Shown here one piece after another: positions 38,021 through 46,239 of a stretch of 64,000 nucleotides of DNA. A program made the position numbers and the translations under genes. Source of the stretch: Candidatus Methanoperedens sp. (GTDB lineage: Archaea > Halobacteriota > Methanosarcinia > Methanosarcinales > Methanoperedenaceae); NCBI GenBank assembly GCA_026552955.1, contig JAPMTS010000014.1, positions 1-64,000 of the forward strand, read 5' to 3'. The first letter of the stretch is position 1. The number at the start of each line of letters is the position of its first letter. Under the pieces are notes generated by a model. The model saw only the letters and a list, made by a program, of their open reading frames with translations, had not been told where the DNA came from and made no database searches.

Positions 38021-38224
38021 TTACCTTAATGCTTTTCTTTTTTGAATGCCTTGTACCGTATGATGGACTTTGCCAACACCAACTCCCATTAAGGGAGGAT
38101 CGGCATTGATCCTCGACACCCAGCCAAGTGGCATGAAGTTAGCTCTGTGTTCAACATGCGTGCCTAATAACGTCACAGGATTTGGATACACAAAAATGTT
38201 CTGGCCAATATTGATTTTTTCCAT
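38021..38224 (-). pseudogene. Truncated flavin reductase-like protein fragment
   Basis: The 67 codons read as the N-terminal third of a flavin reductase/flavoredoxin: QNIFVYPNPVTLLGTHVE, NFMPLGWVSRINADPPLMG and VGVGKVHHT. Full-length members have about 190 residues, but the frame stops right after HTVQGIQKRKALR. The missing remainder contains most of the FMN site. It is probably a gene fragment left by deletion. Confidence 0.7.
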
Positions 38225-38321
38225 AACTTACAACCCCTATCTCATAATAAGATAATTTACTATATAATTATTTGCAATTCCTCCTAACTGATAAAGATAA
38301 AGGAAATTCACTTTATCCTCA

Positions 38322-38693
38322 TTAAAATTTTCTCTGGTTCTTTTTTTTGCGCCAGCCAACAATAAGGGGCAGAACAAAGGTCAAGGTGTAATACAGATAC
38401 ACATCCAGTTTATAATATCCATCCTCCGGCTTGAATACTTTGACGAGGAAAAAGTAATCAAAAACAACAGCAATGAGCGCCCAAATAACAGCCAGCAAAG
38501 CAAAATACCGAAATGAATCCGCTTTGATTTTCTTAACCAATACCCAGATCGTGATAATTGTCCCGATCGGCATAATGATCCAGCCAACTAAAGAAAGCGG
38601 CACAACGGTAAAAAGCAGTATCCCAAGTGCGTAGCCGATGAGCCAAAGAATGAATCCCCAGCCAAAAGCGTCTTTGGCGAATTGTTTCGTCAT
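38322..38693 (-). CDS. Small four-helix membrane protein
   Basis: The protein has 123 residues from the ATG at 38693 (AAGGAAATG upstream); a start 14 codons earlier is possible but less well supported. Four membrane helices are seen (about residues 12-35, 40-57, 62-82, 97-115). There are no catalytic motifs, and the C-terminal end is basic. I do not recognise the family. It lies between decayed genes. Confidence 0.6.
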   Translation of the reverse strand: MTKQFAKDAFGWGFILWLIGYALGILLFTVVPLSLVGWIIMPIGTIITIWVLVKKIKADSFRYFALLAVIWALIAVVFDYFFLVKVFKPEDGYYKLDVYLYYTLTFVLPLIVGWRKKKNQRKF

Positions 38694-38816
38694 AAAATCA
38701 TTTCCTTTTTTTTTGTATAAATCTTTTTGTATCATTGAAAAACATTTCTATCTTCGTAAATAATGTTCTTATATAAAATTCAAAAGGTCTCATAAAATTT
38801 AGACGTGGTGGAGAAC

Positions 38817-39139
38817 ATGGAACATTCAGATAAGTGCGTTATAAATGAATTGGATATCGGGAAAGGAATATCCAGTAAGAGAAAAATTGTGCATTGTGCC
38901 GTTGCGGGCAATCAAAGAACAAACCCTTCTGTGATGGGTCAGGAGAAGTCTGGGAACAGATTCCCCGATCCGACGATCCGGATATAAAGAAAAATGCCAC
39001 CAGGAATGCATGCTATTGTCCTTCAGGCCGCCTTTTACTCACGGATACAAGAACAGGGGAGAGTATTGAGCCTGAACTTGGACGTTCAATCGCATGGGTT
39101 GAAGACGCTTTTCGGGGGTACATTATCCGATCTGGGTGA
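38817..39139 (+). pseudogene. Frameshifted CDGSH iron-sulfur domain protein
   Basis: The reading starts MEHSDKCVINELDIGKG in one frame. YPVREK lies in another, and NCALCRCGQSKNKPFCDGS then NACYCPSGRLLLTD in a third. A CDGSH protein needs C-x-C-x2-S/T-x3-P-x-C-D-G-S-H. All but the final His is present, and it is replaced by a deletion joint (GSGE). The C-terminal half (IEPELGRSIAWVEDAF) also matches the family. With at least two frame changes and a lost cluster ligand, the gene is dead. Confidence 0.7.
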
Positions 39140-39155
39140 GAGGAATAAGATTGAG

Positions 39156-39211
39156 AGATGAAATATTTTTCCATCAAGGATATGAAAAATATATTATTTT
39201 TTTTAGGTTGA
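39156..39211 (+). pseudogene. Short relic matching the 3' end of the DUF2119 gene
   Basis: A 21-bp stretch (39178-39198) is identical to 35045-35065, the last codons of the DUF2119 gene (reading DMKNILFF). The bases before it read EMKYFSIK, comparable to FREFFR. It seems to be the end of a second copy of that gene, or a rearrangement joint. Confidence 0.4.
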
Positions 39212-39296
39212 AAATCAAATCACAATGTTTATATTTTCGAACTCTCGTTAAAATATATGGGAATATCAAAGCTGAATAATGGGAGGAAATAAAATA

Positions 39297-39827
39297 ATGA
39301 AGAAAAAAATATTGATAATATTGTTGATAACAATGGTATCCTTGATAGGACTTCACCAGGCCCAGGCAAATAATAATATTAAGAATAATTTTACGACATT
39401 TTATAATGTGCCTAATGTTTCAGAAGCAAAGTTGAATACATGCAAGACATGTATGGCATCAACTTCCCCTCCAAATTGGAATAAATATGGTTTAGATTTG
39501 AGGAGCAATGCTGCATTTGATAGAAATAATCCGATCCAGGCTATGAAAAATATTGAGCTTTTAGACTCTGATGGAGATAAATTCATAAACATCGATGAGA
39601 TCCACAATTCTACTCTACCAGGCAACGAAAGTGATTTCCCAGCTGTATCATCTCTATCAGTAACCGCATCTGCGACCAGTACATCTCCCCAAACCCCAAC
39701 AATAACTCAAACATCAACTTCGGCCGGGACTGAACCAAAACCATCTTATACCATTATGAATGGTTTTTCAACCATTCTTGTGTTTGCGATTTTGTACATA
39801 TTCGCTACCGGAAAAAGAAGGGAATAA
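39297..39827 (+). CDS. Secreted, C-terminally anchored protein with a heme-like CxxC and EF-hand-like loop
   Basis: The ATG at 39297 follows GGGAGG (39281-39286). The protein has 176 residues. A signal peptide ends at QAQA. LNTCKTCMASTSPPNWNKYG resembles the CxxCH site of small cytochromes followed by a YG motif, but methionine stands where the heme histidine should be. LLDSDGDKFINIDEIHN is an EF-hand/thrombospondin-type calcium loop. A Thr/Ser-rich spacer leads to NGFSTILVFAILYIFATGKRR, a PGF-CTERM-like anchor variant. Related proteins with CNTCH are usually cytochromes; this one may have lost heme. Confidence 0.65.
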   Translation: MKKKILIILLITMVSLIGLHQAQANNNIKNNFTTFYNVPNVSEAKLNTCKTCMASTSPPNWNKYGLDLRSNAAFDRNNPIQAMKNIELLDSDGDKFINIDEIHNSTLPGNESDFPAVSSLSVTASATSTSPQTPTITQTSTSAGTEPKPSYTIMNGFSTILVFAILYIFATGKRRE

Positions 39828-39901
39828 CATTAATATCCCTGCTTTTTTTTTGGCCAGGTTGAATGCACTTGACTGGTGGTGTGCAACAAATCGTGATCCT
39901 T

Positions 39902-39961
39902 GACAGGATTTACAGGATCGACAGGATACGGTTTGTGGGGAGAAATCCTGTAAATCCTGTC
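39902..39961. repeat. 17-bp inverted repeat, intergenic
   Basis: GACAGGATTTACAGGAT (39902-39918) is perfectly complementary to 39945-39961. A T-run (TTATTTTTTTT) follows the second arm. It lies after the anchored protein gene and may end transcription. It resembles other intergenic inverted repeats in this window. Confidence 0.7.
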
Positions 39962-40092
39962 GATTATTTTTTTTATAATAACAATCCTGATCGGTAGCAG
40001 GATTATAAAATCAGAATTAGAAATCTTGAATCCGGAGATTTTACGTATGTAAAATTTATTTTGGATAAAGTGGAATACACCACCAGATTCAC

Positions 40093-41613
40093 ATGACAAA
40101 CAAATCTATTATTATCATCGGGGCAGGCCTGGCGGGTCTTTCCACAGGTTGCTACTCGCAGATGAACGGTTATCAAACACAAATATTTGAGCACCATGCC
40201 ACACCGGGCGGAGTGGCAACCTGCTGGAAACGCAAAGGCTACACTATCGATGGAGGCATTCATTTCCTGATGTGCCACAGGCCAGGTCAATCGATCTATG
40301 AATTATATCGCGAACTTGGAACAGCTCAATCCAATCGTTTCCTTGACATGACCTCATATTGTCGTTTTATTGATGAAGCCAGCGGACGCAGCGTACAGAT
40401 CACCAAGGATTTAGACCTCCTGGCAAAGGAGTTAAAAGCTATCTCGCCTGCTGATTCACGAATCATCGATGATCTGATCGCCGGCGCCAGGGCCATGCAG
40501 GGAACCGATAGGGGGGATATGGGTATGAGCCAGCCCCAGGAGCTTTTGGGCTGCCTGGAAAAAGTCAAACAGATGTGGAAGATGCGCGGTTTTTTCAAAT
40601 ATTTCACTGGCAGATATGCCAGGTCAGCCGCAGATTATGGAAAAGCCATTCATGATCCATGGCTGCGCTATATCATCGAGAACATGTTCTTGCCAGAAGT
40701 ACCCATCTGGTTCAACCTGATGCTCCTTGGACTGTTGGCAGATGGGCAGCTGGCATCACTTGAGGGGGGTTCGCTCAACTTTGTTCTTCCTATCGAGAAG
40801 CATTACAGGAACCTGGGCGGACAAATTACTTACGGGGCTGCTGTAGAGAAGATCCTTGTCGAAAACGACCGGGCTGTGGGAGTGCGCCTTAATGACGGCA
40901 GCGAGCACCGCGCAGATATCGTGGTTTCTGCCGCTGATGGATATAGCACTATCTACAAGATGCTGGATGGACGCTATGTGGATGGGGAGATCGAAAATCG
41001 ATACAAGAACTGGAAGCTGACACGTCCTCTCATTATGATAAGCTTGGGGGTTGCCCGTGAATTCAAAGGTGAACCGGATATGAATACTATAAAACTGGAG
41101 CACCCCTTCACAACAGGCAGTAAAGATGTTAATGGAATTTCGGTACGAATTTTCAACTACACTGACAGGCTTGCTCCACCTGGCAAGACCGTGGTCCAGG
41201 TAATGTTCGAGACCGAGTGGGACTGGTGGAACGAGCTGCAAAAGGATCGACCCGGCTACGAGGCTGAAAAAAAGCGAGGTGCTGATCAAGTACTGGAACG
41301 GCTTGAGGCGCACTATCCCGGAATTTCTTCGCAGGTGGAGATGATCGATGTTGCCACTCCCTGCACATGGTGGCGTTATACCCGTAATTTTAGAGGAGCA
41401 TATATGGGGTGGTTAATGTCTTCGGAGATAATTAATGCTCAGATCAAAAAGACCCTTCCCGGTCTTGGGAATTTTTATATGGCCGGACAGTGGGTGACTT
41501 CAGGCGGGGGAGTCGTGTCAAGTCTGTATTCTGGGCGGCATGTGGTGCAGATATTGTGTCATGGGGAGGGGAAGGAATTTTCGGCCGTGAGCCATGCGCT
41601 AGCCTCCGGATGA
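40093..41613 (+). CDS. CrtI/phytoene desaturase-like FAD-dependent oxidoreductase
   Basis: This 506-residue protein has an N-terminal FAD motif IIIIGAGLAGLSTGCYSQMNGY (GxGxxG) followed by FEHHATPGGVATCWKRKGYTID, as in phytoene desaturases and retinol saturases. The C-terminal FAD block is NFYMAGQWVTSGGGVVSSLYSGR. Such enzymes desaturate or isomerise polyenes. No carotenoid genes are nearby, so the substrate could be another isoprenoid, for example a menaquinone side chain or archaeal lipid, which is only a guess. It overlaps nothing and has its own upstream region. Confidence 0.83.
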   Translation: MTNKSIIIIGAGLAGLSTGCYSQMNGYQTQIFEHHATPGGVATCWKRKGYTIDGGIHFLMCHRPGQSIYELYRELGTAQSNRFLDMTSYCRFIDEASGRSVQITKDLDLLAKELKAISPADSRIIDDLIAGARAMQGTDRGDMGMSQPQELLGCLEKVKQMWKMRGFFKYFTGRYARSAADYGKAIHDPWLRYIIENMFLPEVPIWFNLMLLGLLADGQLASLEGGSLNFVLPIEKHYRNLGGQITYGAAVEKILVENDRAVGVRLNDGSEHRADIVVSAADGYSTIYKMLDGRYVDGEIENRYKNWKLTRPLIMISLGVAREFKGEPDMNTIKLEHPFTTGSKDVNGISVRIFNYTDRLAPPGKTVVQVMFETEWDWWNELQKDRPGYEAEKKRGADQVLERLEAHYPGISSQVEMIDVATPCTWWRYTRNFRGAYMGWLMSSEIINAQIKKTLPGLGNFYMAGQWVTSGGGVVSSLYSGRHVVQILCHGEGKEFSAVSHALASG

Positions 41614-42066
41614 AAAGGTTAATATAAGGACACAGACTCAAAATATGATATTATTACATCACCCTTTATCGTTTTTAGGGGGGATAGCTTTCAGGGAGTA
41701 TTAGCCAGACCTGAGGAAGCTCTCAAAGCTACAGTAATTATTCGTGCCAGTTTACTATCCAGGTTTAAGGGGAAACGAACACGGATGGCAGGATTGGTTG
41801 GTTGGAACGCTTTTTACTCGGAACGAGAGTCAAAGTCAAATTCGTTGATAAAAATAAATTTGGTATTCTGGATCATGACGTTACTTTGCCATCAGGCGTC
41901 AAATAGAAATAGGGATTGTGAACCACCACTCCTCAACCCGCCGATTCGAAAACCACCGAAATATATCAATGGTTATCAGGTTAAAATGGTTTTTCCCAAA
42001 CATTACCCAATTAAACGATTATATCTTACAGAATCTCTTAAAATCAATGCTCTTTCTCTGAATTCT
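41614..42066. other. Gene-poor stretch with coding debris
   Basis: No intact gene is seen. Bases 41820-41906 read GTRVKVKFVDKNKFGILDHD and then VTLPSGVK before a stop, a plausible tail fragment of a lost protein. The longer frame at 41785-42126 is not convincing, since its composition is poor and it lacks a ribosome-binding site. Confidence 0.4.
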
Positions 42067-42258
42067 TTAGAAATCATTGGGCTTGACCAGATAATCCCTC
42101 AGTTTAATATCAAAAAACCTATTTGAGGAATTTGCCTTAATGATGGCAGCAGTATCTGCTCCCCTGCCTGTTCCAGCTACTGCAATAACATCTGAGAATG
42201 GAATCAATCCGGCATCTGCACTCATAGCCACGATCTCAACTTCTTTAGCAATTTGCAA
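42067..42258 (-). pseudogene. Fragment of a pyruvate kinase alpha/beta domain-like protein
   Basis: The 63 codons read VEIVAMSADAGLIPFSDVI, AVAGTGRGADTAAIIK and FFDIKLRDYLVKP. This matches the C-terminal half of the archaeal stand-alone pyruvate-kinase alpha/beta-domain proteins (GTGRGADTA is the diagnostic loop). The N-terminal half is missing. No ribosome-binding site is present. Confidence 0.65.
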
Positions 42259-42312
42259 AATTTTTTGGGGACCCTCTCATATACTTGTAACGGATTCATG
42301 TTAAAAAACGTG

Positions 42313-42360
42313 GGTATCAATTCATCGCCCGCCTTCGAAAGGCTGGGGGTTCTTGATACC
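42313..42360. repeat. Hairpin resembling an IS605-family end
   Basis: GGTATCAA (42313-42320) pairs with TTGATACC (42353-42360). Inside, GCCCGCC TTCGAAA GGCTGGG gives a second stem. This is the form of IS605/TnpB guide-RNA ends (outer arms, TTCATC, G+C-rich stem). No transposase gene adjoins it. Confidence 0.45.
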
Positions 42361-42410
42361 TGTTAACTAAATATATGATTATATAAGTATTATAATTCAG
42401 ACAACGCCAA

Positions 42411-42656
42411 TTAATCCCTCTTTTTATTCTTCTGTTGGTCTTTTGTCAGTATGTTCAGTGTGTAAAGTCCATACATTCCGATCAATAAGAATAATATTGT
42501 TTCAAACCAACCTTCTTGAAAGCTGTTTATGTCTGCAATTCGAGAATGTTCAGGGAGATATGATATTCCCCCGTTGCTGGAAAAAATCATTGTTAATAAG
42601 AACATGACACCCATGGATAATGATACAACGGTAGTCAGAAATAAAGCGAATTTCAC
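42411..42656 (-). CDS. Small two-helix membrane protein
   Basis: This 81-residue protein starts with GTG behind GAGG. Membrane helices lie at about residues 3-25 and 50-68, and the tail is basic (KDQQKNKKRD). No family is recognised. It is isolated, 186 bases from the folD end. Confidence 0.55.
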   Translation of the reverse strand: MKFALFLTTVVSLSMGVMFLLTMIFSSNGGISYLPEHSRIADINSFQEGWFETILFLLIGMYGLYTLNILTKDQQKNKKRD

Positions 42657-42842
42657 GCTACTACCTCTTTGAATCTCTTTCCGTTTTTGCCCAATAGAAC
42701 TTTTATCATTTTTTTTACACCAGTGCTAATTAAAAGGTGTGTTTTCGTTAATGGTATATAAAAATTTCTAAAATTATTTCAACAGTATAATGGTTATAAT
42801 TATCAACGGTTTTGTTTATTCTCTCATAAAAAAATAATTACT

Positions 42843-43706
42843 TTATTTTTTGGCCGCTTGCAGGGTATGTTCCATAAGAATAGCTATGGTAATGGGACCC
42901 ACACCTCCCGGTACCGGGGATATTAATTTCACTTTTGGCAATACATCCTCAAAATCCACATCCCCGTAAACTTTCTCATCCTGCCAGGTTATCCCTACAT
43001 CGAAAACTATCGCCCCTTCTTTAACCATATCAGCTTTTATCAATCCCCGTACACCGGTAGCCACAATGAGGATATCGGCAAGTTGCGTCTGGCTCTTAAG
43101 ATCCTTTGAGAACACATGACATATCTTTACCGTTGCGTTGCGGTTCAGAAGCATCATTGCAGCGGGTTTCCCCACAACATTGCTGTGCCCGACCACTACT
43201 ACTTCCATTCCTTGTGGGTCTATATTGAATTCGGACAGCGCCCTCATTATCCCTTTGGGAGTACATGGAACAAAACCTTCTTTTCCTATGAGCATTTTAC
43301 CCATATTGAGCGGATTGAAACCATCCACATCTTTTTCGGGTGCTATATGCATCATCACGGCCCGCTCATCAATATGTTTTGGCAGTGGCAGCTGTACAAG
43401 TATCCCGTGTATCTCAGGACGCAGGTTCAATTTCCCGATGAGTCCGATTATCTCTTCCTGTTTTGTTTCCTGCGGATATTTGTGATCTTCGGATACGATG
43501 CCAACACGTTTGCATGCCCAATGTTTAAGTTTTACATAGAGTTTGGATGGAGGATGTTCCCCAACAAGAATTGTGGCAAGAGCCGGCTTGATGCCATGCT
43601 CTTTTACAAATATTTCTACATCTTTCTTTACTCTGGACTCTATGTCCTGGGCGATCTTTCGCCCATCTATGACTCTGGGGTCTGTAACCTCGGGAAGCGG
43701 TTCCAT
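42843..43706 (-). CDS. folD: Bifunctional methylene-tetrahydrofolate dehydrogenase/cyclohydrolase
   Basis: The start at ATG 43706 (GTGAGG upstream) gives 287 residues. An upstream frame extension overlaps glyA and is not used. VGEHPPSKLYVKLKHWACKRVGI carries the catalytic Lys, VQLPLPKHI the substrate loop, and VVGHSNVVGKPAAMMLL and PVPGGVGPITIAILMEHT the NADP part. It interconverts methylene-, methenyl- and formyl-tetrahydrofolate. FolD is rare in archaea, and its presence beside glyA suggests folate-dependent one-carbon chemistry as well as methanopterin. Confidence 0.94.
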   Translation of the reverse strand: MEPLPEVTDPRVIDGRKIAQDIESRVKKDVEIFVKEHGIKPALATILVGEHPPSKLYVKLKHWACKRVGIVSEDHKYPQETKQEEIIGLIGKLNLRPEIHGILVQLPLPKHIDERAVMMHIAPEKDVDGFNPLNMGKMLIGKEGFVPCTPKGIMRALSEFNIDPQGMEVVVVGHSNVVGKPAAMMLLNRNATVKICHVFSKDLKSQTQLADILIVATGVRGLIKADMVKEGAIVFDVGITWQDEKVYGDVDFEDVLPKVKLISPVPGGVGPITIAILMEHTLQAAKK

Positions 43707-43714
43707 CAGTGTCC

Positions 43715-44950
43715 TCACTCGTATGGGATCGGGAACTGATTGCACAGGTCAAGAATAGTCCTCTTGACTTCCTTGATCTTATTAGCATCATTGATGTTCC
43801 GGATGACCTCATCAATAGCATCTGCAATAATTATCATTTCTTTTTCCTTCATTCCCCGTGTGGTTGCAGCGGGTGTCCCTATGCGGATACCGCTTGTGAT
43901 GAAGGGACTTTTTGTTTCAAAAGGAATGGTATTCTTATTCAGGATTATCCCGGCTTCACCAAGTTTTGCCTCAGCTTCCTTACCTGTTATACCAAGAGTC
44001 GTCAGGTCAACCAGCATCAAGTGGTTATCCGTACCGCCTGATACAAGTTCATTGCCCCTGATCATCAGTTCACCTGCTATTTTTTTTCCATTTTTCACTA
44101 TTTGTTTCTGGTAATCGATAAATTCCCTGCTCATGGCTTCTTTGAAGGCAACTGCCTTTGCCGCTATTACATGCATAAGCGGCCCTCCCTGGATCCCGGG
44201 GAAAACTGTCTTATCGATATCTTTTGCGTATTCTTCCCTGCACATTATCATTCCGCCGCGCGGTCCCCGCAGTGTCTTATGCGTTGTTGTTGTCACAAAA
44301 TCCGAATATGGGACAGGGTCACAATGCATGCCCGCAACAACCAATCCCGCAATATGCGCAATATCCGAAAGCAAAAACGCTCCAACATCATCGGCAATTT
44401 CCCGGAATCTCTTAAAATCAATTTCACGGGGATATGCGCTTGCCCCTGCAACGATGATCTTTGGTTTGTGTTCCTTTGCTATTTTAGACAAATCATCGTA
44501 ATCTATCGTTCTTGTCTCCCTTGAAACACCATAGGGGACTATCTTATACAGTTTTCCGGAAAAATTCACCGGACTTCCATGAGAAAGATGTCCACCGTGT
44601 GATAAATCCATGCTCATTATTGTATCCCCATACTTGAGCATTGCAAAATAAACGGCCATATTAGCCTGGGACCCTGAATGCGGCTGCACATTGATATGTT
44701 CTGCCTTGAAAAGTTCCTTTGCCCTATCTATTGCAAGGTTTTCCGCAGCATCTACGAACTCACAACCCCCATAATATCTCTTGCCGGGATAACCTTCTGC
44801 ATATTTATTTGTCATTACGGAACCCTGGGCCTGCAGGACTGCTCGGCTTGCATAGTTCTCAGAAGCTATCAGGTTCAGTTTTGTTCTTTGCCTATCGATC
44901 TCATGTCTCATTATTTCATAAATTTCAGGGTCAATTGTTTTTAATGGCAT
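43715..44950 (-). CDS. glyA: Serine hydroxymethyltransferase
   Basis: This 411-residue PLP enzyme converts serine to glycine, passing the carbon to a folate or pterin. [15 protein letters not shown] holds the PLP lysine. [15 protein letters not shown] and [18 protein letters not shown] are further family blocks. The length is normal. It lies between purN and folD on the same strand, with gaps of 33 and 8 bases. Confidence 0.97.
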   Translation of the reverse strand: MPLKTIDPEIYEIMRHEIDRQRTKLNLIASENYASRAVLQAQGSVMTNKYAEGYPGKRYYGGCEFVDAAENLAIDRAKELFKAEHINVQPHSGSQANMAVYFAMLKYGDTIMSMDLSHGGHLSHGSPVNFSGKLYKIVPYGVSRETRTIDYDDLSKIAKEHKPKIIVAGASAYPREIDFKRFREIADDVGAFLLSDIAHIAGLVVAGMHCDPVPYSDFVTTTTHKTLRGPRGGMIMCREEYAKDIDKTVFPGIQGGPLMHVIAAKAVAFKEAMSREFIDYQKQIVKNGKKIAGELMIRGNELVSGGTDNHLMLVDLTTLGITGKEAEAKLGEAGIILNKNTIPFETKSPFITSGIRIGTPAATTRGMKEKEMIIIADAIDEVIRNINDANKIKEVKRTILDLCNQFPIPYE

Positions 44951-44983
44951 ATTTCCTCTTTCATTGTTTTCATTATCTGATAA

Positions 44984-45589
44984 TTATCCGATTATCTTCA
45001 CTTTACGTCCTTCAAGATGGAGCTTATTTTCGACAAACAATTTAACAGCTTCGGGATATATCTTATGTTCCTGCTCAAGTATCCTCCCGGCAAGAGTTTC
45101 GGCAGTGTCGCAGTCTTTCACTTCTACACATTCTTGGAGTATTATGGCTCCGCCGTCAAGTTCCTCGTCCACGAAATGAACCGTGCATCCTGCTACTTTT
45201 ACACCGTAGTCAAATGCCTGTTGTTGTGCATGAAGTCCGGGAAAAGCAGGAAGCAGAGCAGGATGGATGTTAAGAATTCGGTTCTTATACGTGGATAGAA
45301 GGGTTTTCCCTATGATCTTCATATATCCCGCAAGAAGTACAAGTTCGACTTTTTTGTTCCTTAGAACTCCCAGAACCTCTTCCTCATACGATTCTTTAGT
45401 TTCAAATCCTTTTGGATCTATATGAACAGCATTTAATCCGTGTTTCTTTGCCCGTTCCAGCGCATAAGCACCTGCGATATCGCTTATCACAACAGATATT
45501 TCAGCTTTCAGATAGCCATTTTCAATACTATCAATGATAGCCTGCAGGTTTGAACCTCTTCCTGATACAAGCACTGCTATGTTAGTCAC
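44984..45589 (-). CDS. purN: Phosphoribosylglycinamide formyltransferase
   Basis: This 201-residue purine enzyme adds formyl from 10-formyl-tetrahydrofolate. It has IAVLVSGRGSNLQAIID at the start and LNIHPALLPAFPGLHAQQQA with catalytic His in the middle. HFVDEELDGGAIILQ follows. It starts with GTG. The grouping purN-glyA-folD forms a complete route from serine to formyl transfer. Confidence 0.95.
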   Translation of the reverse strand: MTNIAVLVSGRGSNLQAIIDSIENGYLKAEISVVISDIAGAYALERAKKHGLNAVHIDPKGFETKESYEEEVLGVLRNKKVELVLLAGYMKIIGKTLLSTYKNRILNIHPALLPAFPGLHAQQQAFDYGVKVAGCTVHFVDEELDGGAIILQECVEVKDCDTAETLAGRILEQEHKIYPEAVKLFVENKLHLEGRKVKIIG

Positions 45590-45630
45590 GAGATGCCCAT
45601 ATAACCTTCAGGAATATAATAGGTTTTGGT

Positions 45631-45792
45631 TTATTTGTGTTTATAAAATTCGGTTAATAAATCGTTTGTACAGGTGATTTTCGCTTTTGCCATCCCCACT
45701 GGGCAATCCGGTTGATGTTTGTCACCACAATTCAAACAACTCTTTTCCAGAGCGCGTAAATAATCTATTTTAGATGTAAAATATTCGGTCAC
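45631..45792 (-). CDS. Small cysteine-containing protein (53 aa)
   Basis: The GTG at 45792 is used because GAGGTG lies nine bases before it. The protein contains SCLNCGDKHQPDCPVGMAKAKITC, four to five cysteines that could bind a metal (written here in pieces: CLNC, DCPV, TC). It precedes purN by 41 bases on the same strand. Function is unknown. Confidence 0.55.
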   Translation of the reverse strand: MTEYFTSKIDYLRALEKSCLNCGDKHQPDCPVGMAKAKITCTNDLLTEFYKHK

Positions 45793-45921
45793 ACTATTCA
45801 CCTCAATATTTATTATATAACACAAGTATGAATAAATGTTTTGTTTTGCAGGATTTTGGAATTACCACAGAAAACTCGTAAGGTTTTAATATATCCTGTT
45901 GTTATTAGGTTGATTTGGAAT

Positions 45922-46239
45922 ATGGCTTCAGAATTAAAAATCAAGAGCGACGATGAATATTCGTTATCTGCTATCAACACAAAGAATGAAGCAATTAATG
46001 TACTGGTTCGAAAATGCCATCACTGCAATGAAATTGTCCCGATAGTCGGAATGTGTTCTGACTGCAGCACAGAATATGAGCATAAAAATACGGTAGAGAA
46101 CCCTGAGACTGGTTTTATCCATTTTATATATGAATGTTCAGGTTGCCCCCCGGCAAAAAGGAAAGCCCAGAAAATAATCAGAATAAACGATGGTAATAAC
46201 AGGCAGTCAAACGACGAATTGATAAAGAATTTCCTTTAA
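45922..46239 (+). CDS. Zinc-ribbon hypothetical protein
   Basis: The protein has 105 residues from the ATG at 45922. Cysteine pairs occur in KCHHCNE, MCSDCSTE and YECSGCPP, so it probably binds one or two zinc ions. The N- and C-termini are charged and have no clear domain. It ends four bases inside the convergent mqnD gene. No family is recognised. Confidence 0.65.
   Translation: MASELKIKSDDEYSLSAINTKNEAINVLVRKCHHCNEIVPIVGMCSDCSTEYEHKNTVENPETGFIHFIYECSGCPPAKRKAQKIIRINDGNNRQSNDELIKNFL

Noticed and set aside
39902-39961. CRISPR-like repeat
   Set aside because: Only one inverted pair without regular spacers; no array and no cas genes in the window.
41785-42126. 113-codon plus-strand frame
   Set aside because: No ribosome-binding site, odd composition, and the stretch contains fragments in other frames; treated as debris.
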